Of a stretch of DNA of 64,000 bases, positions 52,548 through 60,414 are shown in pieces. Numbering within the stretch: position 1 is the stretch's first letter; every line of letters starts with the position of its first letter. Both the position numbers and the translations under genes were made by a program. The notes under the pieces were generated by a model. It saw only the letters and a list, made by a program, of their open reading frames with translations, was not told where the DNA came from and made no database searches. Origin of the DNA: Blastococcus haudaquaticus (GTDB taxonomy: Bacteria > Actinomycetota > Actinomycetes > Mycobacteriales > Geodermatophilaceae); contig NZ_OCNK01000001.1 of NCBI RefSeq assembly GCF_900230285.1, positions 620,001 to 684,000 of the forward strand, given 5' to 3'.

Positions 52548-52751
52548 ATGTTGCTGATCACCTGCCCCGTGACCCGGACCGACGAGCTGGTGGCCGACCG
52601 GCGGATCCGGTCGGTCACCAACCTGCCGACGCACATCGCGTTGCACGTGGAGTGCCCCTCCTGCGGGAGCGTGCACGTCTACCGCACCGGCCGGAGGCGG
52701 ACCGCGGCCCCCGCACCGGTTCGGGAGGCGCGGACCGCCGTCCCGGCCTAG
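52548..52751 (+). CDS. Small zinc-ribbon-like protein
   Basis: 67 residues with one Cys near the start (LITCPVTRTDEL) and a CPSCG knuckle (HVECPSCGSVHVYRTGR), suggesting a small rubredoxin-like zinc site. The C-terminus is basic. A CACTCT hexamer seven bases before the ATG could be a weak -10. Function unknown; conserved appearance is my judgement only. Confidence 0.5.
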   Translation: MLLITCPVTRTDELVADRRIRSVTNLPTHIALHVECPSCGSVHVYRTGRRRTAAPAPVREARTAVPA

Positions 52752-52754
52752 CAT
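52749..52754 (+). promoter_or_regulatory. Putative -10 hexamer of the DUF3072 gene (leaderless)
   Basis: TAGCAT, seven bases before the ATG at 52762; no ribosome site. Confidence 0.45.
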
Positions 52755-52761
52755 CGAACAC

Positions 52762-52959
52762 ATGAGCGAATCGAACGAGAACCAGCCCGCCGCGTCGGCG
52801 GAGAAGGACCCCTCCGACTGGGTGACCGGTGACGAGCCGGCCACCGGAGCCCAGAAGAGCTACCTCGAGACGCTGTCCCGCCAGAGCGACGAGGAGGTCC
52901 CCGAGGACCTCACCAAGGCCGAGGCGTCGCAGAAGATCGACGAGCTGAAGAACTCCTGA
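52762..52959 (+). CDS. DUF3072 domain-containing protein
   Basis: 65 residues, highly acidic. The family core DWVTGDEPATGAQKSYLETL and EDLTKAEASQKIDEL are unmistakable, giving two short helices. The function of this small, widespread actinobacterial family is not known to me. Leaderless start signals precede it. Confidence 0.8.
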   Translation: MSESNENQPAASAEKDPSDWVTGDEPATGAQKSYLETLSRQSDEEVPEDLTKAEASQKIDELKNS

Positions 52960-52990
52960 GCCCGGGCCTCAGACCTCGCCCATGGGCCTG

Positions 52991-53037
52991 ACTCCGCGCC
53001 CCGGTCCGCTCCTCGCTCGTTCCTCGCTGCGATGCTC
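52991..53037. repeat. Second copy of the nuoB-nuoC insert sequence
   Basis: Shares the 11-mers TCCGCTCCTCG (53005-53015) and CTGCGATGCTC (53027-53037), and the flanking ACTCCG, with 11281-11329 in the same order. It lies in the gap between the converging DUF3072 and regX3 genes, where it disrupts nothing. Confidence 0.6.
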
Positions 53038-53049
53038 CCAGGGCTGTCG

Positions 53050-53736
53050 TCAGGCCTCCAGCTTGTAGCCCAGACCCCGCACCGTGAGGAGGAACTTCGG
53101 GTTCGCGGGGTCGGGCTCGATCTTCGCCCGCAGCCGCTTCACGTGGACGTCGAGCGTCTTGGTGTCACCCACGTAGTCCGAGCCCCAGACGCGGTCGATG
53201 AGCTGCCCGCGGGTGAGCACGCGCCCGGCGTTGCGGAGCAGGTACTCGAGCAGGTCGAACTCCTTGAGCGGGAGGGAGACCTGCTCGTTGTCGACGGCGA
53301 CGACGTGCCGCTCGACGTCCATCCGGACCGGCCCGGCCTCGAGCACGCCCTCGGCGGACTGATCCTCGGCCGCCTCGCCACGGCGGCGGAGCACCGCGCG
53401 GATGCGGGCCACCAGCTCTCGTGCGGAGTACGGCTTGGTCACGTAGTCGTCCGCGCCCAGCTCCAGGCCGACGACCTTGTCGATCTCGCCGTCCTTGGCG
53501 GTCAGCATGATGATCGGGACGTTGCTGCGGCTGCGCAGCGCCCGGCACACCTCGGTGCCGGGCAGCCCGGGCAGCATCAGGTCGAGCAGGACGATGTCGG
53601 CACCGCCGCGGTCGAACTCGGCGAGAGCGTCCGGACCGGTCCCGGCGACGACTGCCTCGTAGCCCTCACGGCGGAGCATGTACGACAGTGCGTCGGAGAA
53701 GGACTCCTCGTCCTCGACGACCAGCACGCGGGTCAT
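53050..53736 (-). CDS. regX3: Response regulator RegX3 (OmpR family)
   Basis: 228 residues. The receiver domain has the acidic pair in VEDEES, phospho-acceptor Asp in IVLLDLMLPG, and Lys in YVTKPYS; the C-terminal winged helix has LPLKEFDLLEYLLRNAGRVLTRGQLIDRVWG and KTLDVHVKRLRAKIE. With SenX3 it controls phosphate-starvation genes. The ATG overlaps the senX3 stop by ATGA. PHO-box-like repeats lie between senX3 and phoU. Confidence 0.94.
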   Translation of the reverse strand: MTRVLVVEDEESFSDALSYMLRREGYEAVVAGTGPDALAEFDRGGADIVLLDLMLPGLPGTEVCRALRSRSNVPIIMLTAKDGEIDKVVGLELGADDYVTKPYSARELVARIRAVLRRRGEAAEDQSAEGVLEAGPVRMDVERHVVAVDNEQVSLPLKEFDLLEYLLRNAGRVLTRGQLIDRVWGSDYVGDTKTLDVHVKRLRAKIEPDPANPKFLLTVRGLGYKLEA

Positions 53737-54980
53737 GTACTTCCCTTCGTCACGTCCACGGCGACGACGTCGCCGGAGTCCCCCGTCACGCGGCCCCGCA
53801 CAGCGGGGACGTCGGCGGGCGGATCGTCTGCTGCGGCGCCGTCGCCGGCGACCAGGGGGATGCGCAGCGTGAAGGTGGAGCCGAGGCCCTCCTCGCTCCA
53901 CACGGAGACCGAGCCACCGTGGTTGCTGGCCACGTGCTTGACGATCGCCAGGCCGAGCCCGGTCCCTCCGGTGCTGCTGGCCCGGGACTGGTCCACGCGG
54001 TAGAAGCGCTCGAAGACGCGGTTCCGGTCCTTGCGGGGGATCCCGACGCCGCTGTCGGTCACCGCGATCTCGGCGAACCCGGACCGCGCGCGGGCCGCGA
54101 CGGCGATGCGGTTCTCCCCCTCGCTGTAGGCGACCGCGTTCGCCAGGAGGTTGGTGACCGCGGTGACCAGCTGGTTCTCGACGCCGCGGACCACGAGCCC
54201 GGCATGGCCGCCGATGGCGATCTGGAGGTGCTTGGCCTTGGCCGCGGTGCGGGTCCGGTCGACCGCCTCGGCGATCACGTCGTCGACCTCGACCGGCACC
54301 AGCTCGGGCAGCGGTTCGCCGCCCTGCAGTCGCGACAGGTCGATCAGCTCGCGGACCAGGCGGGCGAGGCGGTCGGACTCCCGGGCGATGCGGCCGGCGA
54401 ACCGCTGCACCGCCTCCGGGTCGTCCGCAGCCTGCTCGATGGCCTCCGCCAGCAGCGCGAGCGCCCCGACGGGCGTCTTCAGCTCGTGCCCGACGTTGGC
54501 GACGAAGTCGCGCCGCACCGCCTCGGTGCGCCGGGTCTCGGTCACGTCCTGCAGCACCAGGGCGACGGGCCCCGGCAGCGGTGCCGTGCCGCTGTGCAGC
54601 CGCACCCCGTGCACTCCCATGAGCCGAGGGCCCGCGCCGGCGAGGTCGCCCGGCAGGCGGACGTCGGCCCGGCGGCTGCCACCGGTGCGGACGCTCTGCA
54701 CAAGGGTGAGCAGCTCGGGCACCAGCAGCCGACTGCCTCGCACGATGCCCAGCGCGCGGGCGGAGGGGTTGGCCAGCAGCACGGCGTCGTCGACGTCCAC
54801 GAGGACGACCGCCGGGTCCATGAGGTCCAGCAGCCGGCGGGCGAAGGCCGCCTCGGGCGGGCCGACCACGGGGACGTCACCGGCCGGACCGTCGAAGGTC
54901 CGACGGCGCCCGAGCATGACTGTGGCGGTCGCCACCCCGCCCAGGACGAGGCCGACCACCAGGGCGACCAGCGGACTCAC
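53733..54980 (-). CDS. senX3: Sensor histidine kinase SenX3
   Basis: 415 residues: one N-terminal helix (LVALVVGLVLGGVATATVM), a PAS-like domain (~45-155), the phospho-acceptor block NVGHELKTPVGALALLAEAI (HELKTP), and the ATPase boxes NLLANAVAYS (N), DSGVGIP (G1) and GTGLGLAIVKHV (G2). A single membrane pass and cytosolic PAS fit the SenX3/PhoR phosphate sensor type. TAGCAT six bases before the GTG start suggests leaderless initiation. Confidence 0.94.
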   Translation of the reverse strand: MSPLVALVVGLVLGGVATATVMLGRRRTFDGPAGDVPVVGPPEAAFARRLLDLMDPAVVLVDVDDAVLLANPSARALGIVRGSRLLVPELLTLVQSVRTGGSRRADVRLPGDLAGAGPRLMGVHGVRLHSGTAPLPGPVALVLQDVTETRRTEAVRRDFVANVGHELKTPVGALALLAEAIEQAADDPEAVQRFAGRIARESDRLARLVRELIDLSRLQGGEPLPELVPVEVDDVIAEAVDRTRTAAKAKHLQIAIGGHAGLVVRGVENQLVTAVTNLLANAVAYSEGENRIAVAARARSGFAEIAVTDSGVGIPRKDRNRVFERFYRVDQSRASSTGGTGLGLAIVKHVASNHGGSVSVWSEEGLGSTFTLRIPLVAGDGAAADDPPADVPAVRGRVTGDSGDVVAVDVTKGST

Positions 54981-54986
54981 GACCCG

Positions 54987-54992
54987 ATGCTA
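54987..54992 (-). promoter_or_regulatory. Putative -10 hexamer of senX3-regX3 (leaderless)
   Basis: TAGCAT on the minus strand, six bases before the GTG start. Confidence 0.45.
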
Positions 54993-55051
54993 GGTGCGTT
55001 TCCGCTGATTCCGGACGATTCCGGGATGTTGTCCCGCCCGGACGGGTCAGT

Positions 55052-55084
55052 GTTCACCTCGGTGTGGGCGCTCGTTCACCGGGC
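55052..55084. promoter_or_regulatory. PHO-box-like direct repeats between senX3 and phoU
   Basis: GTTCACC occurs at 55052-55058 and 55074-55080, exactly 22 bases (two 11-base units) apart, with a weaker unit between. Eleven-base direct repeats beginning GTTCACC are the known actinobacterial PhoP/RegX3-type box. It sits about 30 bases upstream of the phoU -10. Confidence 0.65.
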
Positions 55085-55111
55085 GGCGGGGAAACCGGCC
55101 CGGTCCGGTCA

Positions 55112-55117
55112 TACGCT
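55112..55117 (+). promoter_or_regulatory. Putative -10 hexamer of phoU
   Basis: TACGCT, followed 30 bases later by AGGAGG and the ATG. Unlike many genes here, phoU has a normal leader and ribosome site. Confidence 0.45.
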
Positions 55118-55158
55118 CACTGACAGGCATCACGGCTGGTGCTCAACAGGAGGACGAC

Positions 55159-55815
55159 ATGCGCGAGAGCTACTTCGAAGAGCTCGAGGACATCCGGGGC
55201 TGCCTGGTCGAGATGGCGAACACGGTGGGCTCGCAGATGAGCACCGCCACGACGGCACTGCTGGACGCCGACGTCGCCCTCGCGGACCTGGTCATCGCCG
55301 GTGACGAGCAGATCGACGCGACCCGGGAGAGCATCGACCAGCGGTGCTTCACCCTGCTGGCGCGCCAGCAGCCCGTGGCCACCGACCTGCGGACGATCGT
55401 GGTCGCGACCCGCATCGCCAGCGACCTCGAGCGCATGGGCGACCTCGCCGAGCACATCGCGAAGGTCGCGCGGATGCGTTTCCCCGACCACGCGGTGCCG
55501 CAGGAGGTGCGCCCGGCGTTCCTCGAGGCCGGCCACGTCGCGGAGATGCTGGTCGCCAAGGCGGGCACGGTCATCGCCAAGCGCGACGTCGAGGCGGCCC
55601 GGGAGCTCGAGACAGACGACGACGCGATGGACCGCATCCACCGGGGGCTCTTCCGGGAGCTGCTGTCGGACAGCTGGCCGTACGGCGTCGAGACGGCGAT
55701 CGACGTGACGCTGCTCGGCCGCTACTACGAGCGGTTCGCCGACCACGCGGTCAGCGTCGCCCGCCGGGTCGTCTACCTGGTGACCGGCGAGCGCCACGTC
55801 GCGTCGTCGTCCTGA
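55159..55815 (+). CDS. phoU: Phosphate signalling protein PhoU
   Basis: 218 residues forming two three-helix bundles. The metal-binding repeats E-x-x-x-D are in SDLERMGDLAEHIAKVA and GRYYERFADHAVSVARRVVYLVTG, both typical. It restrains phosphate uptake and the SenX3 kinase. AGGAGG lies five bases before the ATG. It diverges from senX3 and is preceded by PHO-box-like repeats, so the RegX3 system probably controls it. Confidence 0.94.
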   Translation: MRESYFEELEDIRGCLVEMANTVGSQMSTATTALLDADVALADLVIAGDEQIDATRESIDQRCFTLLARQQPVATDLRTIVVATRIASDLERMGDLAEHIAKVARMRFPDHAVPQEVRPAFLEAGHVAEMLVAKAGTVIAKRDVEAARELETDDDAMDRIHRGLFRELLSDSWPYGVETAIDVTLLGRYYERFADHAVSVARRVVYLVTGERHVASSS

Positions 55816-55827
55816 CTCGGCCGCGAC

Positions 55828-55860
55828 ACCCCCTGCCCGCCGCGAGTGCGGGCAGGGGGT
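55828..55860. terminator. Strong bidirectional terminator between phoU and gpmA
   Basis: ACCCCCTGCCCGC and GCGGGCAGGGGGT form an exact 13-bp stem with a seven-base loop, between converging genes. It is followed by a T-rich stretch on the phoU side. Confidence 0.85.
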
Positions 55861-55863
55861 TCG

Positions 55864-56613
55864 TCATTTCTTGCCCTGGTTCTTGACGGCCTCGATGGCC
55901 GCGGCCGCCGCGTCGGGGTCGAGGTACTCCCCGCCGGTCTTCAGCGGGCGCAGGTCGTCGTCCAGGTCGTAGCGCAGCGGAACCCCGGTCGGGATGTTCA
56001 GGCCGACGACCTCGTCGTCCCCCATGCCGTCGAGGTGCTTCACCAGCGCGCGGAGGCTGTTGCCGTGCGCGGCGACCAGGACGGTCCGGCCGGCCCGCAG
56101 GTCCGGGACGATCGAGTCGTACCAGTAGGGCAGCATCCGGACGACGACGTCCTTGAGGCACTCGGTGGCCGGGCGGGCCTCCGACGGCAGGAACGCGTAG
56201 CGTGCGTCGCCGTCCTGGGCGAACTCGCTGCCGGCCTCGATGGGCGGCGGCGGGGTGTCGTAGGAGCGGCGCCAGGTCATGAACTGCTCCTCGCCGTACT
56301 GGGCGAGGGTGGCTGCCTTGTCCTTGCCCTGCAGCGCGCCGTAGTGCCGCTCGTTGAGCCGCCAGGACCGCGTGACCGGGATCCAGTGGCGATCGGCCTC
56401 GGCGAGCGCGAGCTCCGCGGTCATGATCGCCCGCTTGAGCAGCGACGTGTGCAGCACGTCGGGAAGCAGCCCCTGCTCGGCCAGCAGCTGCCCGCCGCGG
56501 GCGGCCTCGGCCCGGCCCTTCTCCGACAGCGGGACGTCGACCCAGCCGGTGAACAGGTTGGCCTTGTTCCACTCGCTCTCACCGTGGCGGAGCAGCACCA
56601 GAGTTCCAGTCAC
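55864..56613 (-). CDS. gpmA: 2,3-Bisphosphoglycerate-dependent phosphoglycerate mutase
   Basis: Glycolytic enzyme interconverting 3- and 2-phosphoglycerate. 249 residues, the usual length. Catalytic [12 protein letters not shown] at the N-terminus; [14 protein letters not shown] and [17 protein letters not shown] carry the other active-site Glu and His. The GTG start ([11 protein letters not shown]) has CAGGAT six bases upstream, readable as either a weak -10 or an AGGA ribosome site. In M. tuberculosis gpm1 also neighbours senX3-regX3. Confidence 0.95.
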   Translation of the reverse strand: MTGTLVLLRHGESEWNKANLFTGWVDVPLSEKGRAEAARGGQLLAEQGLLPDVLHTSLLKRAIMTAELALAEADRHWIPVTRSWRLNERHYGALQGKDKAATLAQYGEEQFMTWRRSYDTPPPPIEAGSEFAQDGDARYAFLPSEARPATECLKDVVVRMLPYWYDSIVPDLRAGRTVLVAAHGNSLRALVKHLDGMGDDEVVGLNIPTGVPLRYDLDDDLRPLKTGGEYLDPDAAAAAIEAVKNQGKK

Positions 56614-56636
56614 GCCGTCATCCTGCCGGAAGGGTG

Positions 56637-56939
56637 TCAGCGCGCGAGCTGGGGCCAGAGCAGCCAGAGCTCGAAGAGCACCGGCGGGGCCAGTCCCACC
56701 AGCAGCCAGGCGCTCCGGACCCGCCGTTCCGCGCCCCACCTGACGGCCGCCACCAGCGCGACGCAGCACGCGACGGCGACGCCCAGCCAGACGACCACGG
56801 CGGCCACGTCCACCGTGAAGAGCTGCGCCACGACCAGCTGGACGGCGCTGAACAGCACCGGGTAGGCGAGGGCGGAGGCGGCGACCACGCCCATGAGCGC
56901 CCGCGCGCGACGCTCCGGCGCGGGTCTGCTGTCCGCCAT
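56637..56939 (-). CDS. Small membrane protein
   Basis: 100 residues with three predicted helices ([60 protein letters not shown]) and an Arg-rich N-terminus. Not recognised. The ATG (MADSRPAP) is preferred over a GTG three codons upstream because TAGCGT sits seven bases before it. It runs with gpmA, 23 bases upstream. Confidence 0.65.
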   Translation of the reverse strand: MADSRPAPERRARALMGVVAASALAYPVLFSAVQLVVAQLFTVDVAAVVVWLGVAVACCVALVAAVRWGAERRVRSAWLLVGLAPPVLFELWLLWPQLAR

Positions 56940-56946
56940 CACCGCC

Positions 56947-56952
56947 ACGCTA
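56947..56952 (-). promoter_or_regulatory. Putative -10 hexamer of the small membrane gene/gpmA (leaderless)
   Basis: TAGCGT on the minus strand, seven bases before the ATG at 56939. Confidence 0.4.
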
Positions 56953-56976
56953 TCCGCGCCGGCGCCGGTCCGCCGG

Positions 56977-58221
56977 TCAGGCCGGGACGGGCACGAGCGA
57001 CCGCGCGGAGGCGACCGCCTCGGCGATGATCGCGCCGGCGCGCAGGAGCTGCTCCTCGGTGTGGGTCGCCATCAGGGTCAGCCGGAGCACGCCGCGGCCC
57101 CGGGGCACCGCCGGATAGGCCACCGCGTTGGTGTAGACGCCGGCCTCGAAGGCCAGCCGCCAGGCCGTCTGGGTGACCTCGTCCTGACCGGTAGGGACGG
57201 CGATGACGGCGCCCTCGCCGGTGATCGGGGCGGCGCCGTTCTCGGCGAGCACGCGGCGCAGCAGTTCGCAGTTGTCCTGGAGCCGGACGACGCGCTCGGG
57301 CTCGCTGCGCAGGATGCGGAGCGAGGCCAGCGCGGCCGCGACGGACGCCGGGTCGTTGCCGGCGCTGAAGACGTAGGGCATGGCGGAGGCACGGATGCCG
57401 TCGGCCGCCGCCCGCGACGTCATGATCGCGCCGCCGATGCTGGCCAGGGCCTTGCTGAGCGCCACGGTGACGGCGTCGACGCGGGCGAGGACCCCGAGGT
57501 GCTCCGCTGCGCCGCGGCCCCCCGCCCCCAGGACGCCGAGGCCGTGGGCCTCGTCGACGACCAGCCGCGCGCCGTACCGCGCGCAGAGCGCGGTGATGTC
57601 GGCCAGCGGTGCGACCTCTCCGGTCATCGAGTAGACGCCGTCGACGACGACCACGGCACCGGCGCGGGGGTCGATGCTGTCCAGCCGCTCGACGAGGCTG
57701 TCGAGGTCGTTGTGCCGCCAGCGCAGCGCCGTCCCCCGGCTGGCCGCCGCGGCCGCCTGCAGGCTGGCGTGCACGTGGGCGTCGACGAGCAGCACGTCGT
57801 CGGGCCCGCAGATCGTGGACAGCAGCGCGACGTTGGCGTTCACCCCGGAGGAGGTGAGCACGGCGGCCTCGGTGCCGTAGTGGTCGGCCAGTTCCTCCTC
57901 GAGCGCCAGGTGCAGGCCCGTCGTCCCGTTGAGGACCCGGCTTCCCGCGGTGCTCGTGCCGTACTGCGCCAGCGCAGCGGAGGCGGCCTCGATCACGCGG
58001 GGGTCACCGGCCAGGCCGAGGTAGTTGCCGGTGCCGAGGTTGATCCGCTGCTGGCCGTCGGCGTAGCGCGTCACCGGCAGCGGTGCGCCGCCCGTGGGCA
58101 CGGCGTGGGTCGCTGCGCCGTCCCGCGTGTGCTGCCGGAACAGGGCTGCGAGGTTGTTCTCGAGCAGCGGCGCGAAGGGGTCCCGCCGTCCCTGGACGGG
58201 GACGCGGTGGTCGTTCCACAC
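56977..58221 (-). CDS. Alpha-oxoamine synthase family PLP enzyme (KAPA-synthase-like)
   Basis: 414 residues. Family blocks: NLGTGNYLGLAGDPRV, STAGSRVLNGTTGLHLALEEELA, DAHVHASLQAAAAASRG, VDEAHGLGVLGAGGRG and the PLP lysine in VALSKALASIGGAIM. Members join an acyl-CoA to an amino acid with loss of CO2 (BioF, Kbl, SPT, CqsA). No other biotin gene is near, so BioF is not assured; a secondary metabolite or signal role is possible. The GTG start (VWNDHRVPV) has AAGGAGG seven bases upstream. A multidrug-type transporter gene lies upstream on the same strand. Confidence 0.8.
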   Translation of the reverse strand: MWNDHRVPVQGRRDPFAPLLENNLAALFRQHTRDGAATHAVPTGGAPLPVTRYADGQQRINLGTGNYLGLAGDPRVIEAASAALAQYGTSTAGSRVLNGTTGLHLALEEELADHYGTEAAVLTSSGVNANVALLSTICGPDDVLLVDAHVHASLQAAAAASRGTALRWRHNDLDSLVERLDSIDPRAGAVVVVDGVYSMTGEVAPLADITALCARYGARLVVDEAHGLGVLGAGGRGAAEHLGVLARVDAVTVALSKALASIGGAIMTSRAAADGIRASAMPYVFSAGNDPASVAAALASLRILRSEPERVVRLQDNCELLRRVLAENGAAPITGEGAVIAVPTGQDEVTQTAWRLAFEAGVYTNAVAYPAVPRGRGVLRLTLMATHTEEQLLRAGAIIAEAVASARSLVPVPA

Positions 58222-58345
58222 GGGTCGGGCCTCCTTCTGATCGCACGGGAGGCCCGGCTGCTCCGCCTCAGCCTGGTTCGTCACGGGGCGTGGCGTCAAC
58301 CGACAGTTCCACCTTCGGGTCGCAGCGTGACCGGGGGCACATGTC

Positions 58346-59893
58346 TCAGCCGGGAGCCGGCTCGTCCCTCCGGCGGCCCGGCATCCACCTCAGGACGATC
58401 GCCGCCGCCACGAGGGCTGCAATCGCGGTGAACACCGCGGTGACGTGCATGGCCGAGACGAAGGCCTCCCGCGCGGGCCCCACGACGTCGGCGGCGGCCC
58501 GGGCCGCCTCGGCGTCCCCGCTGCGCTCCAGCTGCCGGACGGCCTCGAGCGTGGCGACGATGGACTGGCTGGCCTCGGCACGCGCGCCCGCCGGGAGGAG
58601 GTCGGCGGTGCTCCCCAGGTGCGCGGCGTACGAGGCGGCGAGCACGGAGCCGAGGATCGCGACCCCGAGGGCGCCGCCGATCTGCCGGACGGAGTTGTTC
58701 ACCGCCGCCCCCGCGCCGGCCTTCTCGCGCGGCACCACGGACATGATCGACTCGGTGGCCGGGGCCATGACCGCGCCCATGCCCAGCCCCTGGACCGACA
58801 GGACGACGACCAGCAGCCAGACCGGTGACGTGAGGTCGAGCAGCTGGATGCCGGCGAACGAGAGGGCGATCAGCAGGAAGCCGCTCGCACAGACCGCCTT
58901 GGGTCCGTAGCGCTCGGCCAGCGCGGAGCTGCGCGGCGCCATGACGGCCATGCCCACCGCGACGGGGATCAGCGCCGCACCGCTCTGCAGCGGGCTGTAG
59001 CCGCGGACGCCCTGCAGGAAGTACACCAGGTAGAAGGTGGCTCCCAGCAGCGCGAAGAAGTTCAGGGCCAGCGCCGCCGCCGCGGCGGAGAAGGCCGGGT
59101 TGCGGAAGAGCGAGACGTCCAGCGCCGGGTGGCTCGAGCGGCGCTGCAGCCAGACGAACAGCCCGAGCAGGACCAGACCGCCGATCAGGGGCAGCAGGAC
59201 GCCCGGCGTCGTCCAGCCGGCGCCGGAGCCGCCGTGGATGATCCCGTACACGAGGCCGGCCAGGGCGACGATCGACAGCAGCACCCCGGGGACGTCGAGC
59301 CGGCCGGGGGACGGGTCCCGGGACTCCGGGACGAACGCGATGACGGCCACGATCCCGAGGACGGCGACCGGGACGCCGACCAGGAACACCGAGCCCCACC
59401 AGAAGTGCTCCAGGACGGCGCCGCCGGCGAGCGGTCCACCGGCGACGGCGATGCCGGCCGTGCCCGCCCAGATGCCGATGGCCCGGCCGCGCTCCCCGGC
59501 CGGGAAGACATTGGTGATGACGGCGAGCGTCGTGGGCTGGACGGCGGCGCCGCCGGCGCCCATGACCGCGCGCCAGGCGATGAGCTCGAGCGGGCTGCTG
59601 CTGAAGGCGGCGAGGACGGAGCCGATCGCGAAGATGCTCAGGCCGATGAGCAGCACCTTGCGGCGCCCGATGCGGTCGCCGACCACTCCCCAGGAGAAGA
59701 GCAGGCCGGCGAACACCAGGATGTAGCCGTCGACGGCCCACTGAAGCTCGCCCTGGGTGGCGTCGAGATCGCGCTGCAGCGTCGGCAGGGCGACGTTGAG
59801 GATCGTGTTGCCCATGATGACCACGAGCAGGCAGACGGTCATGGTGGCCAGGACCCACCAGCGCCGCGCGTAGCCGGGTTCCGGCGCGGTCAC
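58346..59893 (-). CDS. MFS drug:H+ antiporter, DHA2 (EmrB/QacA) family
   Basis: 515 residues and 14 predicted helices. Motif A is GDRIGRRKVLLIGL after helix 2; AWRAVMGAGGAAVQPTTLAVI and the motif C-like GTAGIAVAGGPLAGG follow. It exports hydrophobic compounds in exchange for protons; the substrate is unknown. The GTG start overlaps the ybjN stop by GTGA, so it is co-translated with ybjN and mshA. M. tuberculosis has a different transporter (LysE type) at this place. Confidence 0.88.
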   Translation of the reverse strand: MTAPEPGYARRWWVLATMTVCLLVVIMGNTILNVALPTLQRDLDATQGELQWAVDGYILVFAGLLFSWGVVGDRIGRRKVLLIGLSIFAIGSVLAAFSSSPLELIAWRAVMGAGGAAVQPTTLAVITNVFPAGERGRAIGIWAGTAGIAVAGGPLAGGAVLEHFWWGSVFLVGVPVAVLGIVAVIAFVPESRDPSPGRLDVPGVLLSIVALAGLVYGIIHGGSGAGWTTPGVLLPLIGGLVLLGLFVWLQRRSSHPALDVSLFRNPAFSAAAAALALNFFALLGATFYLVYFLQGVRGYSPLQSGAALIPVAVGMAVMAPRSSALAERYGPKAVCASGFLLIALSFAGIQLLDLTSPVWLLVVVLSVQGLGMGAVMAPATESIMSVVPREKAGAGAAVNNSVRQIGGALGVAILGSVLAASYAAHLGSTADLLPAGARAEASQSIVATLEAVRQLERSGDAEAARAAADVVGPAREAFVSAMHVTAVFTAIAALVAAAIVLRWMPGRRRDEPAPG

Positions 59894-60414
59894 GCCCGGC
59901 GGTCGGGGTCGGCGAACGCGGCGAAGGCCTCGAGGTTGCGCAGCGACTCCCCGCGCTTCACCCGCCAGTCCCACTCCCGTCGGATCGACGTGCCGAAGCC
60001 GATCTCGAGCATGGTGTTGAAGTGGTCGTCGGCGTAGCTGAGCACCGCGCCGAGGATGCGGTCCAGCTCGTCGGACGTGACGGCGGCGTGCGGGAGCCGG
60101 CCGGTCAGGTAGACGTCGCCCACGCCGTCGATGGAGTAGCTGACGCCGTACATGCGGGCGTTGTGCTGGAGCAGGTAGGTCCACAGCTGCTCGCGGTTCT
60201 CGTCGGGCTGGCGGCAGACGAACGCCTCCACCCGGAGCGCGTGCTCGCCGACGATGAGGCCGCACACGGTCTTGAGCTTCTTCGTGCCGGGCAGGTCGAC
60301 CAGCCACTTCCCGGGCGCCGGGTGCTCGTGGACGAGCTCGCTGTCGCGCAGGGTCTGCTCGATGACGGCGTCGAGCTCGGCTGTGCTCCTGCCCTGGGAC
60401 GCCGGCTCGCTCAT
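59890..60414 (-). CDS. YbjN domain-containing protein
   Basis: 174 residues with the tetratricopeptide/T3SS-chaperone-like YbjN fold ([36 protein letters not shown] then [27 protein letters not shown]). It follows mshA in many actinobacteria (Rv0487). Function is unclear; a stress or protein-stability role is suggested for relatives. The ATG overlaps the mshA stop by ATGA. Confidence 0.85.
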   Translation of the reverse strand: MSEPASQGRSTAELDAVIEQTLRDSELVHEHPAPGKWLVDLPGTKKLKTVCGLIVGEHALRVEAFVCRQPDENREQLWTYLLQHNARMYGVSYSIDGVGDVYLTGRLPHAAVTSDELDRILGAVLSYADDHFNTMLEIGFGTSIRREWDWRVKRGESLRNLEAFAAFADPDRRA

